The notes under the pieces: generated by a model
What the model was told of the DNA's origin: nothing
Seen by the model: only the letters and a program-made list of their open reading frames with translations
Database searches by the model: none
Shown: positions 8,267 to 16,547 of the stretch, piece after piece
Layout: every line of letters begins with the position of its first letter
Numbering within the stretch: the first letter of the stretch is position 1
Translations under genes and position numbers: made by a program
NCBI GenBank assembly: GCA_963666505.2
Contig: CAXXXL010000001.1
Location: 620,001 to 684,000 of the forward strand
Length of the DNA stretch: 64,000 nucleotides
Source: JABGQS01 sp963666505
GTDB taxonomy: Bacteria > Bacillota > Clostridia > Christensenellales > SZUA-584
Direction of reading: 5' to 3'

Positions 8267-8595
8267 GCCCGTACAAGCGAAATGCAGCCGTCGAATACGT
8301 ATTGAAAGAATATGAGGTATCAGAGCGACGGGTATGTACGGTGCTTGATATAAACAGAACTGCATATAGATATGAACCTGTAAAACGAGAAGATGAAGAC
8401 GAAATAAGAGAAAAAATCATTTATAAAGCTTGCAATTATGGAAGAGTAGGATACCGCATGGTGACTGATATGATGAATAACCAAGGAATAAGAATCAACC
8501 ACAAGCGGGTAGAGCGTATCTGGCGTGAAGAAGGGCTCAAACTGCCTAAGAAACAAATAAAAAGGCGTAGATTATGGCTTAACGACGGTAGTTGC
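8260..8595 (+). pseudogene. IS3 OrfB copy 2, cut by IS66
   Basis: This is the -1 frame following the slippery site, nearly identical to copy 1 OrfB for about 112 codons (through LWLNDGSC). It is then replaced by the IS66 terminus GTAAGCGTCAAATGA, which supplies VSVK and a stop at 8608-8610. The DDE core is absent, so the protein cannot catalyse transposition. The junction lies within GTTGCGTAAG, shared by intact IS3 and the IS66 end. Confidence 0.85.
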
Positions 8596-8880
8596 GTAAG
8601 CGTCAAATGACCGTATCTGCCGCCCGAAACATTGATGGCAACAACCGATCCACCAGCTTTGGATTCTGAGAAAAAGCCATATCCGGCACAGCTTTGAGCA
8701 CCCAAACCAAATAACTGTACGTACTGATCCCGCTTTCCTTCGCTGTCTCGATTAGACTGTACATAACAGCGCTGGCCTTTGCGCCGAGAGCAGTGTTTGA
8801 AAAGAGAAAGTTCTTGCGTCCAATCACAAACGGCTTTATACTGCGTTCCGCACGGTTGTTGCTGATCTCCAGCCGACAGA
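8596..8880 (-). pseudogene. IS66 TnpC C-terminal fragment
   Basis: On the minus strand, about 90 codons read RLEISNNRAERSIKPFVIGR to the end (FRAADTVI), the conserved C-terminus of the IS66 transposase TnpC. The right terminus GTAAGCGTCAAATGACCG is at 8596. The rest of TnpC, TnpA and TnpB is missing, and at 8881 the sequence switches to an IS1182 gene. It is a close relative of the IS66 at 14740-16246 but not identical to it (for example STYSYLVWV versus SPYNYLVWV). Confidence 0.85.
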
Positions 8881-8885
8881 CAAAA

Positions 8886-9680
8886 ATGATGATATTAAAT
8901 ATAGAGGATTTTGTACCAGAAAAACATCTATTAAAGAAGATAGAAAAATATATTGACTTAGATTATATTTACGACTTAATGAAACCATATTATAGCGAAC
9001 ATGGGCGACCCGGCGATAGATCCAGTAAGTTTGGTTGAAATACTGCTTATAGGGTATCTATATGGGATTAATTTTGAACGAAGACTTATTGAAGAGATAA
9101 AATTGAACCTAGCATATAGACGGTTTTCAGGATTTGACTTTGACGAAAAAATACCAGACCTTTCGATATTCAGCAAAAATCGCATTAGACGATTTAAAGA
9201 TAATAAATTGTATGAAGAAATCTTTAATTAACTAGTTGTTGATTGTATTGAAAACGGTATAGTAAAAGGAGAGAATGTTGTATCTGATGGAAGCTATATA
9301 CCCGGGAATGTAAGCGTATCAAGTAAAATTATAGTAATCGAAGAGGTAGAAAAAAGCATAACTAATTACTTAGATGAAATTGATATGGAACTTAAATCTT
9401 TAAAAGGGTATAAAGCGCCTGAGATTGTCGAAATTGAGAAAATGAAGATTACATCATCAAACGATTTAGATAGTGGATACATCCATCAAAAGAGCAAAAA
9501 AGGTCTAGGCTACTTGTGTGAAACTACAGTTGATACGAAGAACGGAATAATCACAGGAATCGATTGCAAATCAATCTGAAAGTGAGATAATATTAAAACA
9601 TGTAAAAAATCAAGTTGAAAAAACTGGACTAACTATAAAGAACATCGCTTTGGATGCTGGTTATGATGTTGGGGCAGTAT
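8886..9680 (+). pseudogene. IS1182-family transposase, decayed
   Basis: It starts MMILNIEDFVPEKHLLKKIE and has the DUF772 N-terminal domain (EHGRP then IDPVSLVEILLIGYLYGI, RRLIEEIKLNLAYRRFSGFD). At least three lesions are visible: a frameshift near 9000-9020, an in-frame TAA at 9229, and a frameshift near 9580, after which TGLTIKNIALDAGYDVGAV can still be read before similarity ends. The catalytic DDE region is partly represented (VVSDGSYIPGN). The element is dead. Confidence 0.8.
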
Positions 9681-9849
9681 TATATATCATATTACGACAG
9701 AGCTTATATTCTTATACAGAAAATAATAATACAATATACAACATTACTAATATTGTTCAATAAAAAGTATGTGTTATATGATATAATTTATCTAGTTAGG
9801 TTTTTAAGAATACTAGCAATATAGGTAAATGAACAGCAAGGAGTTTATA
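9681..9849 (+). other. AT-rich spacer
   Basis: No gene is seen. The IS1182 similarity fades out here. AAGGAG at 9838-9843 is a good ribosome binding site for the ATG at 9850. Confidence 0.4.
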
Positions 9850-10761
9850 ATGAAAATTTTCAATAGGGTTAATAGTATTCATACTTTTAATAACTATTAC
9901 GTGCACAATAATTGAGATAGCTGATGTAAGAACAGCGCGAGCCGATTCAAGCGGCGATTATGAATTTTCTTTTAACGGTGACGGTACTTGTACTATAACA
10001 GCGTATAATGGTTATGATAAAAATATAACAATGCAAACAAGCTTAATGATCAAACTGTAACAATAATTGGTCCCAATGTATTTACTTCTAAGTCTTTAGC
10101 AATTGTTACGATTCCTGACACTGTTACGGAAATTGGTGAATGGGCTTTTGATAGTAATGAGCTGACAAGCGTTACAATTCCAGATGGTGTTACGGAAATT
10201 AAAGAATACACATTTAGCCGCAATGCTCTTACTGAAGCCATTATTCCAAATAGCATGTTATATATAAGAAGCCATGCCTTTTATTTAAATTCTTTAACAA
10301 ATTTAGCAATACCAGATGGGGTAAAGGAGATAGGCTGGAGTGCTTTTGATGGAAACGAAATTTCAAGTGATACAAAGTTTTCGCCAGAAAAGACAAACTA
10401 TTATATTTGTAGCAATCGTGGAATTCAGATTTTCGTATTAACAGAATATCCCCAAGCTGTAATAGAAGTCGATGGAGAAACAATGACAGAAACGGATGCG
10501 ATTACATTTTTATATACAAAAAAATCTATAGTTAATATTACGGTAAGCAGCGGATATGTATTAAATACATATCAGTTGGAAATGGTTAGCTTGGATTCTA
10601 ACGAGGACAGTGTGATTGATATGCTAAATGTGATTTGTATTGCACAACAGTATAACAAGAGGTTAGATGATTCGGGGTTTGTTTCATGGTATGACTTGAA
10701 ATTTGATAATACTATTAATTTATTTGATTTGGTCATATCGGCACGATATGTAAGTCAATAA
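9850..10761 (+). pseudogene. BspA-like leucine-rich surface protein with dockerin end, frameshifted
   Basis: ATG 9850 follows AAGGAG at a normal distance. A one-base shift within the first codons is needed to read the signal peptide (GLIVFILLITITCTI). A second shift near 10020-10045 is needed to join ...YNGYDKNITM to DQTVTIIGPNVF. Then come BspA-type leucine-rich repeats (VTIPDTVTEIGEWAF, VTIPDGVTEIKEYTF), a cadherin-like beta-sandwich (FSPEKTNYYI to YQLEM), and a C-terminal segment with two dockerin-like calcium-loop motifs (DSNEDSVIDMLNVICIAQQY and DLKFDNTINLFDLVISARYV). Intact it would be a secreted surface protein able to dock on a cohesin. The next gene encodes a cohesin-like domain. The two shifts indicate recent inactivation. 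Confidence 0.7.
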
Positions 10762-10858
10762 CACAAGTGGAAGAAAGCATTGTTGTTTTACGGATTTGAT
10801 ACTAATTGCAAAACAAATATAGTTAAATGAATAATCACAAATAGACGGAGGGAAAACA

Positions 10859-13800
10859 ATGAAACGAGCAATACAAATAATGATAGTAGTTATGATGCTA
10901 CTGGTTATGCTGCCGAGCGTTGCGCTTGCAGAGGACGAGGATATTACGTTGCCCCTAGCAAACAGTGCTACGGTATTGACCGAAAGCGTGGAAAAAGGAG
11001 GAACAATAAGCGTTTCTCTGGACGTGACCGAAGAAGGTTCGGGTATTGCTGAACTTGAAATAGTGCTTTACGCCTTTAATGGAGATGCACAGAGATATAT
11101 AAGTTCAAACATTATTAGATACACAGAACCGCAGTTTAGCGGAACGCTTACAGTAGATATTGAAGTACCGCTAAATGCGTTTGCAGGATCTTATTTTATT
11201 GGTTCAATAAATATAGCAGACCAAGCCGGCAATCAAAATTATTATGCAAATAGCGCTATTCAAGACGGATATTTGAATGATGGAGAGAGCAATTATATAC
11301 CGCTCTATTCTAACCACGATATAAGGTGTGTTGTTACTGGTGCAGGGAGAACATCGGTTATATCCACGGGGGACGAGGATATTACGCTGCCCCTAGCAAA
11401 CAGTGCTACGGTATTGACCGAAAGCGTGGAAAAAGGAGGAACAATAAGCGTTTCTCTGGACGTGACCGAAGAAGGTTCGGGTATTGCTGAACTTGAAATA
11501 GTGCTTTACGCCTTTAATGGAGATGCACAGAGATATATAAGTTCAAACATTATTAGATACACAGAACCGCAGTTTAGCGGAACGCTTACAGTAGATATTG
11601 AAGTACCGCTAAATGCGTTTGCAGGATCTTATTTTATTGGTTCAATAAATATAGCAGACCAAGCCGGCAATCAAAATTATTATGCAAATAGCGCTATTCA
11701 AGATGGCTATTTGAATGATGGAGAGAGCAATTATATACCGCTCTATTCTAACCACGATATAAGGTGTGTTGTTACTGGCGCAGGGAGAACATCGGTTATA
11801 TCCACGGGGGACGAGGATATTACGCTGCCCCTAGCAAACAACGTTACTGTGCTTACTGATAGGGTGGGTAAACCTGGAACAATAAGCGTTTCTCTGGACG
11901 TGACCGAAGAAGGTTCGGGTATTGCTGAACTTGAAATAGTGCTTTACGCCTTTAATGGAGATGCACAGAGATATATAAGTTCAAACATTATTAGATACAC
12001 AGAACCGCAGTTTAGCGGAACGCTTACAGTAGATATTGAAGTACCGCTAAATGCGTTTGCAGGATCTTATTTTATTGGTTCAATAAATATAGCAGACCAA
12101 GCCGGCAATCAAAATTATTATGCAAATAGCGCTATTCAAGATGGCTATTTGAATGATGGAGAGAGCAATTATATACCGCTCTATTCTAACCACGATATAA
12201 GGTGTGTTGTCAATAACGAAGGGAGAATATCGGTAGAATACGATTACGATGTGGACGTTGTGGCAGAGGATTCTGACTCGGATCTAATACAACAAATCAA
12301 CGATATGGAAGAAGGAAAAGCGGCAATGGTATTTGTGGACTTTGCGTCGCATGATACATGTACAAAAGAAATGCTGGACGCAATAAATGGGAAGGACAAG
12401 ACTATCGTTTTTTACTACAACGGTATACAATGGGCTTTCAACGGGCTTGACATTGTGAACGAAACAAAGGATGTTCATTTAACCGTTGAGATCGAACGTG
12501 AACCTGGGGACGAATATGGATTTGATACAGATGTGCTGAAAGTTGTGTTCTATGCTAACGGAGAACTGCCAGGGCCAGTGAGCATAAGGCTGCAGTCGGA
12601 TGATATTTCAGATGTAAATGACGTTACGGGGGAAATGTATCTATTTTACCTCGAAGACGGTACGCCGACCCCAGAGGATAGTGATGTTGACTATTTTGTT
12701 AACGGATATGACGATTGGTGTAAATTTAACGTTGAACATAACTCGACATTTATTATCAGCAGTGATGACGAAATGACGAGTTTGTCAATTTCTGCACCGG
12801 ATGAAGTTTCGAGTGGAAGTTGCTTTTCGGTAGAGTTTAAAGTTTTCGATATAAGAGACCTATATGGAACTTCAATTGATATGGTGTATGACCCGGAGGT
12901 GGTCCGAATAGATGATGTATTACTCGCTGAAGTGTTTGGCGGGGAGACTGTAAGTGAGCTTGTATCGGACATAGACAATGAAGCAGGAACGATGTCGTAT
13001 GCTTGGTCGCTAACGGGCGATGTCAACGGCATTGATATATCAGAAAGAAAAACGCTGATAACCATAGAATGTACAGCGTTGAATCAGGCTGACACCTCAT
13101 GGGACATTGGAGTCATCAATTCGCAGACACAGACATTGTCTGTAGATGGAGACAATACTAGAATACTATTGTCTGATAGCAATGCAGCCAGTATTGAGGT
13201 CGATGAACCCACGGCATCAATTGTCATGGATAAAAACTATAGCGATGAGATTATTGAAGGCCAACTGAATCGCACCTATTATAATGATGACGAGTCAATA
13301 GATAGAATCGAAATATACTATGGTGCAGATGATTCGTCCATTATCCAAAAGATAAACTATTATACGAATGGTATCAGGACATCTTACAGTGAATATAATG
13401 CAAGCGGAACAATAACAAAGAAGACGATTTTATACACTAGCGGAGTAAAAAAGGAAGCGTGGTTCTACGCTGCCGGTATAAAGTATGCGATAAGTGAATA
13501 CAACACGAGTGGTACAATCACGAAGAAAACTTTCATACGTAGTGACGGGGTTAAAGAAGAAGCGTGGTTCTACGCTGCCGGTATAAAGTATGCGATAAGT
13601 GAATACAATACGAGTGGTACAATCACGGAGAAAACATTCATACGTAGTGACGGGGTTAAAGAAGAAGCGTGGTTCTACGCTGCCGGTATAAAGTATGCGA
13701 TAAGTGAATACAACACGAGTGGTACAATCACGAAGAAAACTTTCATACGTAGTGACGGGGTTAAAGAAGAAGCGTGGTTCTACGCTGCCGGTATAAAGTA

Positions 13801-14533
13801 TGCGATAAGTGAATACAATACGAGTGGTACAATCACGGAGAAAACATTCATACGTAGTGACGGGGTTAAAGAAGAAGCGTGGTTCTACGCTGCCGGTATA
13901 AAGTATGCGATAAGTGAATACAATACGAGTGGTACAATCACGAAGAAAACATTCATACGTAGTGACGGGGTTAAAGAAGAAGCGTGGTTCTACGCTGCCG
14001 GTATAAAGTATGCGATAAGTGAATACAATACGAGTGGTACAATCACGAAGAAAACATTCATACGTAGTAACGGGGTTAAAGAAGAAGCGTGGTTCTACGC
14101 TGCCGGTATAAAGTATGCGATAAGTGAATACAATACGAGTGGAACAATCACGAAGAAAACATTCATACGTAGTAACGGGGTTAAAGAAGAAGCGTGGTTC
14201 TACGCTGCCGGTATAAAGTATGCGACAAGTGAATACAATACGAGCGGAGTAATAACCAAAAAGACTTATCTATACTCGAGCGGTATAAGAAAGAAGGTCT
14301 ACTGGTACAGTTCAACAACAGGGCTTAGATATGCAATCAGCGAATATGATACAGACGGAGATATAACTAAGAAAACGTATCTTAATTCAAGTGGTGTAAG
14401 AAAGATAATTTACTGGTACAGCTCAATAACAGGGAATAAATATGCAAAAAGTTACTATAACACAGATGGAGATATAACTAAGAAAATCTATTACAATGAA
14501 GATGGTAGCGTTAAGGAAACTGTTTATTACTAA
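10859..14533 (+). CDS. secreted repeat protein with cohesin-like domain
   Basis: A 1224-aa protein with a clear signal peptide (about residues 1-25, cleavage after SVALA) and a GGAGGG site before the ATG. Order: three nearly identical 146-aa modules (residues ~26-460; Ig-like beta-rich, motif FAGSYFIGSINIADQAGNQN); a unique region (~460-640); a cohesin-like domain (~640-780; SLSISAPDEVSSGSCFSVEF, DLYGTSIDMVYDPEVV); a linker; then eight 35-aa repeats (AWFYAAGIKYAISEYNTSG) followed by related, diverged units to the end. No LPXTG or membrane anchor is visible, so attachment would be non-covalent or the protein is released. The preceding gene ends in dockerin-like motifs, suggesting cohesin-dockerin assembly, though that gene is now broken. 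No enzymatic motif was found. Confidence 0.85.
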   Translation: MKRAIQIMIVVMMLLVMLPSVALAEDEDITLPLANSATVLTESVEKGGTISVSLDVTEEGSGIAELEIVLYAFNGDAQRYISSNIIRYTEPQFSGTLTVDIEVPLNAFAGSYFIGSINIADQAGNQNYYANSAIQDGYLNDGESNYIPLYSNHDIRCVVTGAGRTSVISTGDEDITLPLANSATVLTESVEKGGTISVSLDVTEEGSGIAELEIVLYAFNGDAQRYISSNIIRYTEPQFSGTLTVDIEVPLNAFAGSYFIGSINIADQAGNQNYYANSAIQDGYLNDGESNYIPLYSNHDIRCVVTGAGRTSVISTGDEDITLPLANNVTVLTDRVGKPGTISVSLDVTEEGSGIAELEIVLYAFNGDAQRYISSNIIRYTEPQFSGTLTVDIEVPLNAFAGSYFIGSINIADQAGNQNYYANSAIQDGYLNDGESNYIPLYSNHDIRCVVNNEGRISVEYDYDVDVVAEDSDSDLIQQINDMEEGKAAMVFVDFASHDTCTKEMLDAINGKDKTIVFYYNGIQWAFNGLDIVNETKDVHLTVEIEREPGDEYGFDTDVLKVVFYANGELPGPVSIRLQSDDISDVNDVTGEMYLFYLEDGTPTPEDSDVDYFVNGYDDWCKFNVEHNSTFIISSDDEMTSLSISAPDEVSSGSCFSVEFKVFDIRDLYGTSIDMVYDPEVVRIDDVLLAEVFGGETVSELVSDIDNEAGTMSYAWSLTGDVNGIDISERKTLITIECTALNQADTSWDIGVINSQTQTLSVDGDNTRILLSDSNAASIEVDEPTASIVMDKNYSDEIIEGQLNRTYYNDDESIDRIEIYYGADDSSIIQKINYYTNGIRTSYSEYNASGTITKKTILYTSGVKKEAWFYAAGIKYAISEYNTSGTITKKTFIRSDGVKEEAWFYAAGIKYAISEYNTSGTITEKTFIRSDGVKEEAWFYAAGIKYAISEYNTSGTITKKTFIRSDGVKEEAWFYAAGIKYAISEYNTSGTITEKTFIRSDGVKEEAWFYAAGIKYAISEYNTSGTITKKTFIRSDGVKEEAWFYAAGIKYAISEYNTSGTITKKTFIRSNGVKEEAWFYAAGIKYAISEYNTSGTITKKTFIRSNGVKEEAWFYAAGIKYATSEYNTSGVITKKTYLYSSGIRKKVYWYSSTTGLRYAISEYDTDGDITKKTYLNSSGVRKIIYWYSSITGNKYAKSYYNTDGDITKKIYYNEDGSVKETVYY
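10934..12230 (+). repeat. three 438-bp tandem repeats
   Basis: GACGAGGATATTACG starts units at 10934, 11372 and 11810, exactly 438 bp (146 codons) apart. Units 1 and 2 are almost identical at DNA level. Unit 3 differs mainly in its first ~70 bp and last codons. This identity implies recent duplication or gene conversion. Confidence 0.95.
13454..14293 (+). repeat. eight 105-bp tandem repeats
   Basis: GAAGCGTGGTTCTACGCTGC recurs every 105 bp (35 codons) from 13454, eight times. Units differ by a few bases only (Lys/Glu and Asp/Asn changes), so the array is likely to vary in copy number between strains. Diverged relatives continue to the end of the gene. Confidence 0.95.
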
Positions 14534-14739
14534 AAGAAAGAACCTAAATATAATATATGGGTATGCACTTGACTAAGGTAACGGTTAATTTGCTATGATA
14601 TCTTCATAAGTAACGGGTACTACTTGAACGGCATTCTGCAAAAGTCGATAAAACAGCATACATCTACTTTTTGACTTGCGCCTGTTAAAGCGAAAAGTAT
14701 ATTCGTCAAGGCAATACCCAATATATTCTTTGGAACAGG
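14534..14739 (+). other. intergenic DNA before IS66
   Basis: No gene and no terminator-like hairpin are recognised in this 206-bp stretch between the repeat protein and the IS66 end. Confidence 0.4.
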
Positions 14740-14836
14740 GTAAGCGTCAAATGAACTGTCACCTGTACAATGCAATATCCGACATGAGAGAATAACTCCA
14801 AAGAAGACTTTAGGAGCCTCAAGACAGAACTGGAGT

Positions 14837-15205
14837 GTGAAAACAGTGAATATACAGAAACTGAACAAATCAGTACGGCTAAACGAATGGGCGCAGATGG
14901 TTAGACAATGCCGGAACAGCGGAATGACCGTATCAGCATGGTGCGCTGAAAACGGAATAAACCCAAAGACATACTACTATCGACTCAAACGCGTTTGCGA
15001 AGCCATACCGAAGGAAGTGAAACCAGGCAAATTACCGATGCCCCAATAAACAGAAAAGCCTGTATTTGCCGAAGTTGCGCCGATTCGCTGAAACGCAAAC
15101 GCCGCAATCACTGTGCAATTTAACGGTGCTGAAATACAAATCTGCAACGGCGCAGATGCCGAAACAATCGAGGTGGCGCTCCGAGCGCTTTCGAAGATAT
15201 GCTAA
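14837..15205 (+). pseudogene. tnpA: IS66 TnpA, two in-frame stops
   Basis: From GTG 14837 the frame encodes a TnpA-like small protein (WAQMVRQCRNSGMTVSAWC, GINPKTYYYRLKRV). It is interrupted by TAA at 15047 and TGA at 15089, then continues in the same frame with the typical TnpA C-terminus (ITVQFNGAEIQICNGADAET) to TAA 15203. The family protein would be about 120 aa, matching the total. It is inactivated by nonsense changes. Confidence 0.8.
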
Positions 15206-15554
15206 GCGACTTCACCGGTGCGGAACATATCTACATTGCCTGCGGATATACGGATCTGAGAAAGTCGATTGACGGACTGGCGCTGATCGTGCAGAAGGAC
15301 TTTGAACTTAATCCTTCAGCAAAAGCTTGTTTTTGTTTTGTGGCAGACGATACGACCGAATCAATGCGCTTTATTGGGAAGGCGATGGATTCGTGTTGTT
15401 GTACAAGCGATTGGAGCGCGGCAGCTTCCAATGGCCGAGGTCAACTGAGCAGGCAAAACACGTTACACAGCAGCAGTACAGATGGCTCATGGAGGGGCTC
15501 TCGATTGCCCAGCCAAAGGCAGTAAAGCAGTGTAAAAGCATGGCGTTTGGATAA
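15199..15554 (+). pseudogene. tnpB: IS66 TnpB, frameshifted
   Basis: It begins MLSDFTGAEHIYIACGYTDL and RKSIDGLALIVQKDFELNP, the TnpB (Orf2) N-terminus. A frameshift near 15320 moves the remainder (FLFCGRRYDRINALYWEGDG, LYKRLERGSFQWPR) to another frame ending at 15552-15554. Together they make the usual ~115 aa. Confidence 0.85.
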
Positions 15555-15632
15555 GCAAAAAAAGCGCCGGAATCCCACTGTTTATCGGCGTTTTAGATAG
15601 CTTTCCAGCCCGAAATATGTTATAATTTATGC

Positions 15633-16238
15633 ATGGAAACCATCACAATCACGGTAGTTGGCTGCTGGGCGCATTCCCGACGAAAATTTGACGAAGCACA
15701 GAAAGGCTTGACTGAAAAGGCACGAGCGGGCTCTTTGGCGTTGCGTGCAAAGCAGTACCGCGATCAGCTGTTTGCGTTGGAGAGCGATTTTACTGACCTT
15801 TCCGAGGAAGAACGCTATCTGAAACGGCAGAAGAAAGCTGTTCCCATCGTAAAGGAGTTCTTCCAATGGATGCTAGCGAACGCTTCCGGGAAATCGGCTT
15901 ATGGCAAAGCGGTGCAATACGCCATAAACCAGCAGAAATACCTGACTCGCTATCTTCTGGATGGGCGGCTGGAGATCAGCAACAACCGTGCGGAACGCAG
16001 TATAAAGCCGTTTGTGATTGGACGTAAGAATTTTCTCTTTGCAAACACTGCCCGCGGCGCAAAGGCCAGCGCTGTTATGTACAGTCTAATCGAGACAGCG
16101 AAGGAAAGCGGGATCAGTCCGTACAATTATTTGGTTTGGGTGCTCAAAGCTGTGCCGGATATGGATCTTTCTCAGAATCCAGAGCTGGTGGATCGCTTGT
16201 TGCCATCAATGTTTCGGGCGGCAGATACGGTCATTTGA
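15633..16238 (+). pseudogene. tnpC: IS66 transposase TnpC, C-terminal 201 aa only
   Basis: It contains the tail of the DDE_Tnp_IS66 domain (GCWAHSRRKFDEAQKG, with the last catalytic Glu in NNRAERSIKPFVIGRKNFLF) and the C-terminal IS66_C region. Normal TnpC is about 500 aa. The zinc-binding N-terminus and the first catalytic residues are deleted, the deletion lying between 15554 and 15633. The open frame is therefore a truncated relic despite its apparent start. Confidence 0.85.
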
Positions 16239-16246
16239 CGCTTACA

Positions 16247-16547
16247 TTACTTCTGCGTGGAGGGCACGACCCACATACAGCTAGGTTGATCATTTTATCC
16301 TCCTTCCCAGTGCTAAAATAAAAAGCGCTCGCAAAATCGGAAGCGCATGAAACACATAAGTATTTAGAGCATGTAAATTTTAGTCAGCTAATTATTGAAC
16401 CCACATGCTTAACCGAAAATATTACCGAAAAGTAGCCAATGCTCTTTATCGCCCCAGAAAAGTGGAGAATGTATATTTTATTGAAAAAGATGTTAATTAA
16501 TATTATAATGTTGATAAACAATATACAATTCACAAAATGAGGTGGTT
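16247..16547 (-). other. intergenic DNA with the truncated start of a minus-strand gene
   Basis: On the minus strand GGAGG (rc of 16300-16304) precedes an ATG at 16293, reading MINLAVCGSCPPRRS before running into the IS66 end. This looks like a gene start cut by the insertion, family unknown. The rest is AT-rich without a gene. GAGGTGG just before 16548 is the ribosome binding site for the next plus-strand gene. Confidence 0.35.

Larger units (their letters stand above)
14740..16246 (+). mobile_element. internally deleted IS66-family element
   Basis: The ends are GTAAGCGTCAAATGA at 14740 and its inverse TCATTTGACGCTTAC ending at 16246. Between them are remnants of tnpA, tnpB and the last 200 codons of tnpC, only 1.5 kb where a complete IS66 is about 2.5 kb. 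No 8-bp target duplication is seen (left GGAACAGG, right ATTACTTC), so the flanks have been rearranged or the element is a product of recombination. Confidence 0.85.

Noticed and set aside
13454..14293. CRISPR-like periodicity
   Set aside because: It is an in-frame coding repeat of 35 codons with no unique spacers.
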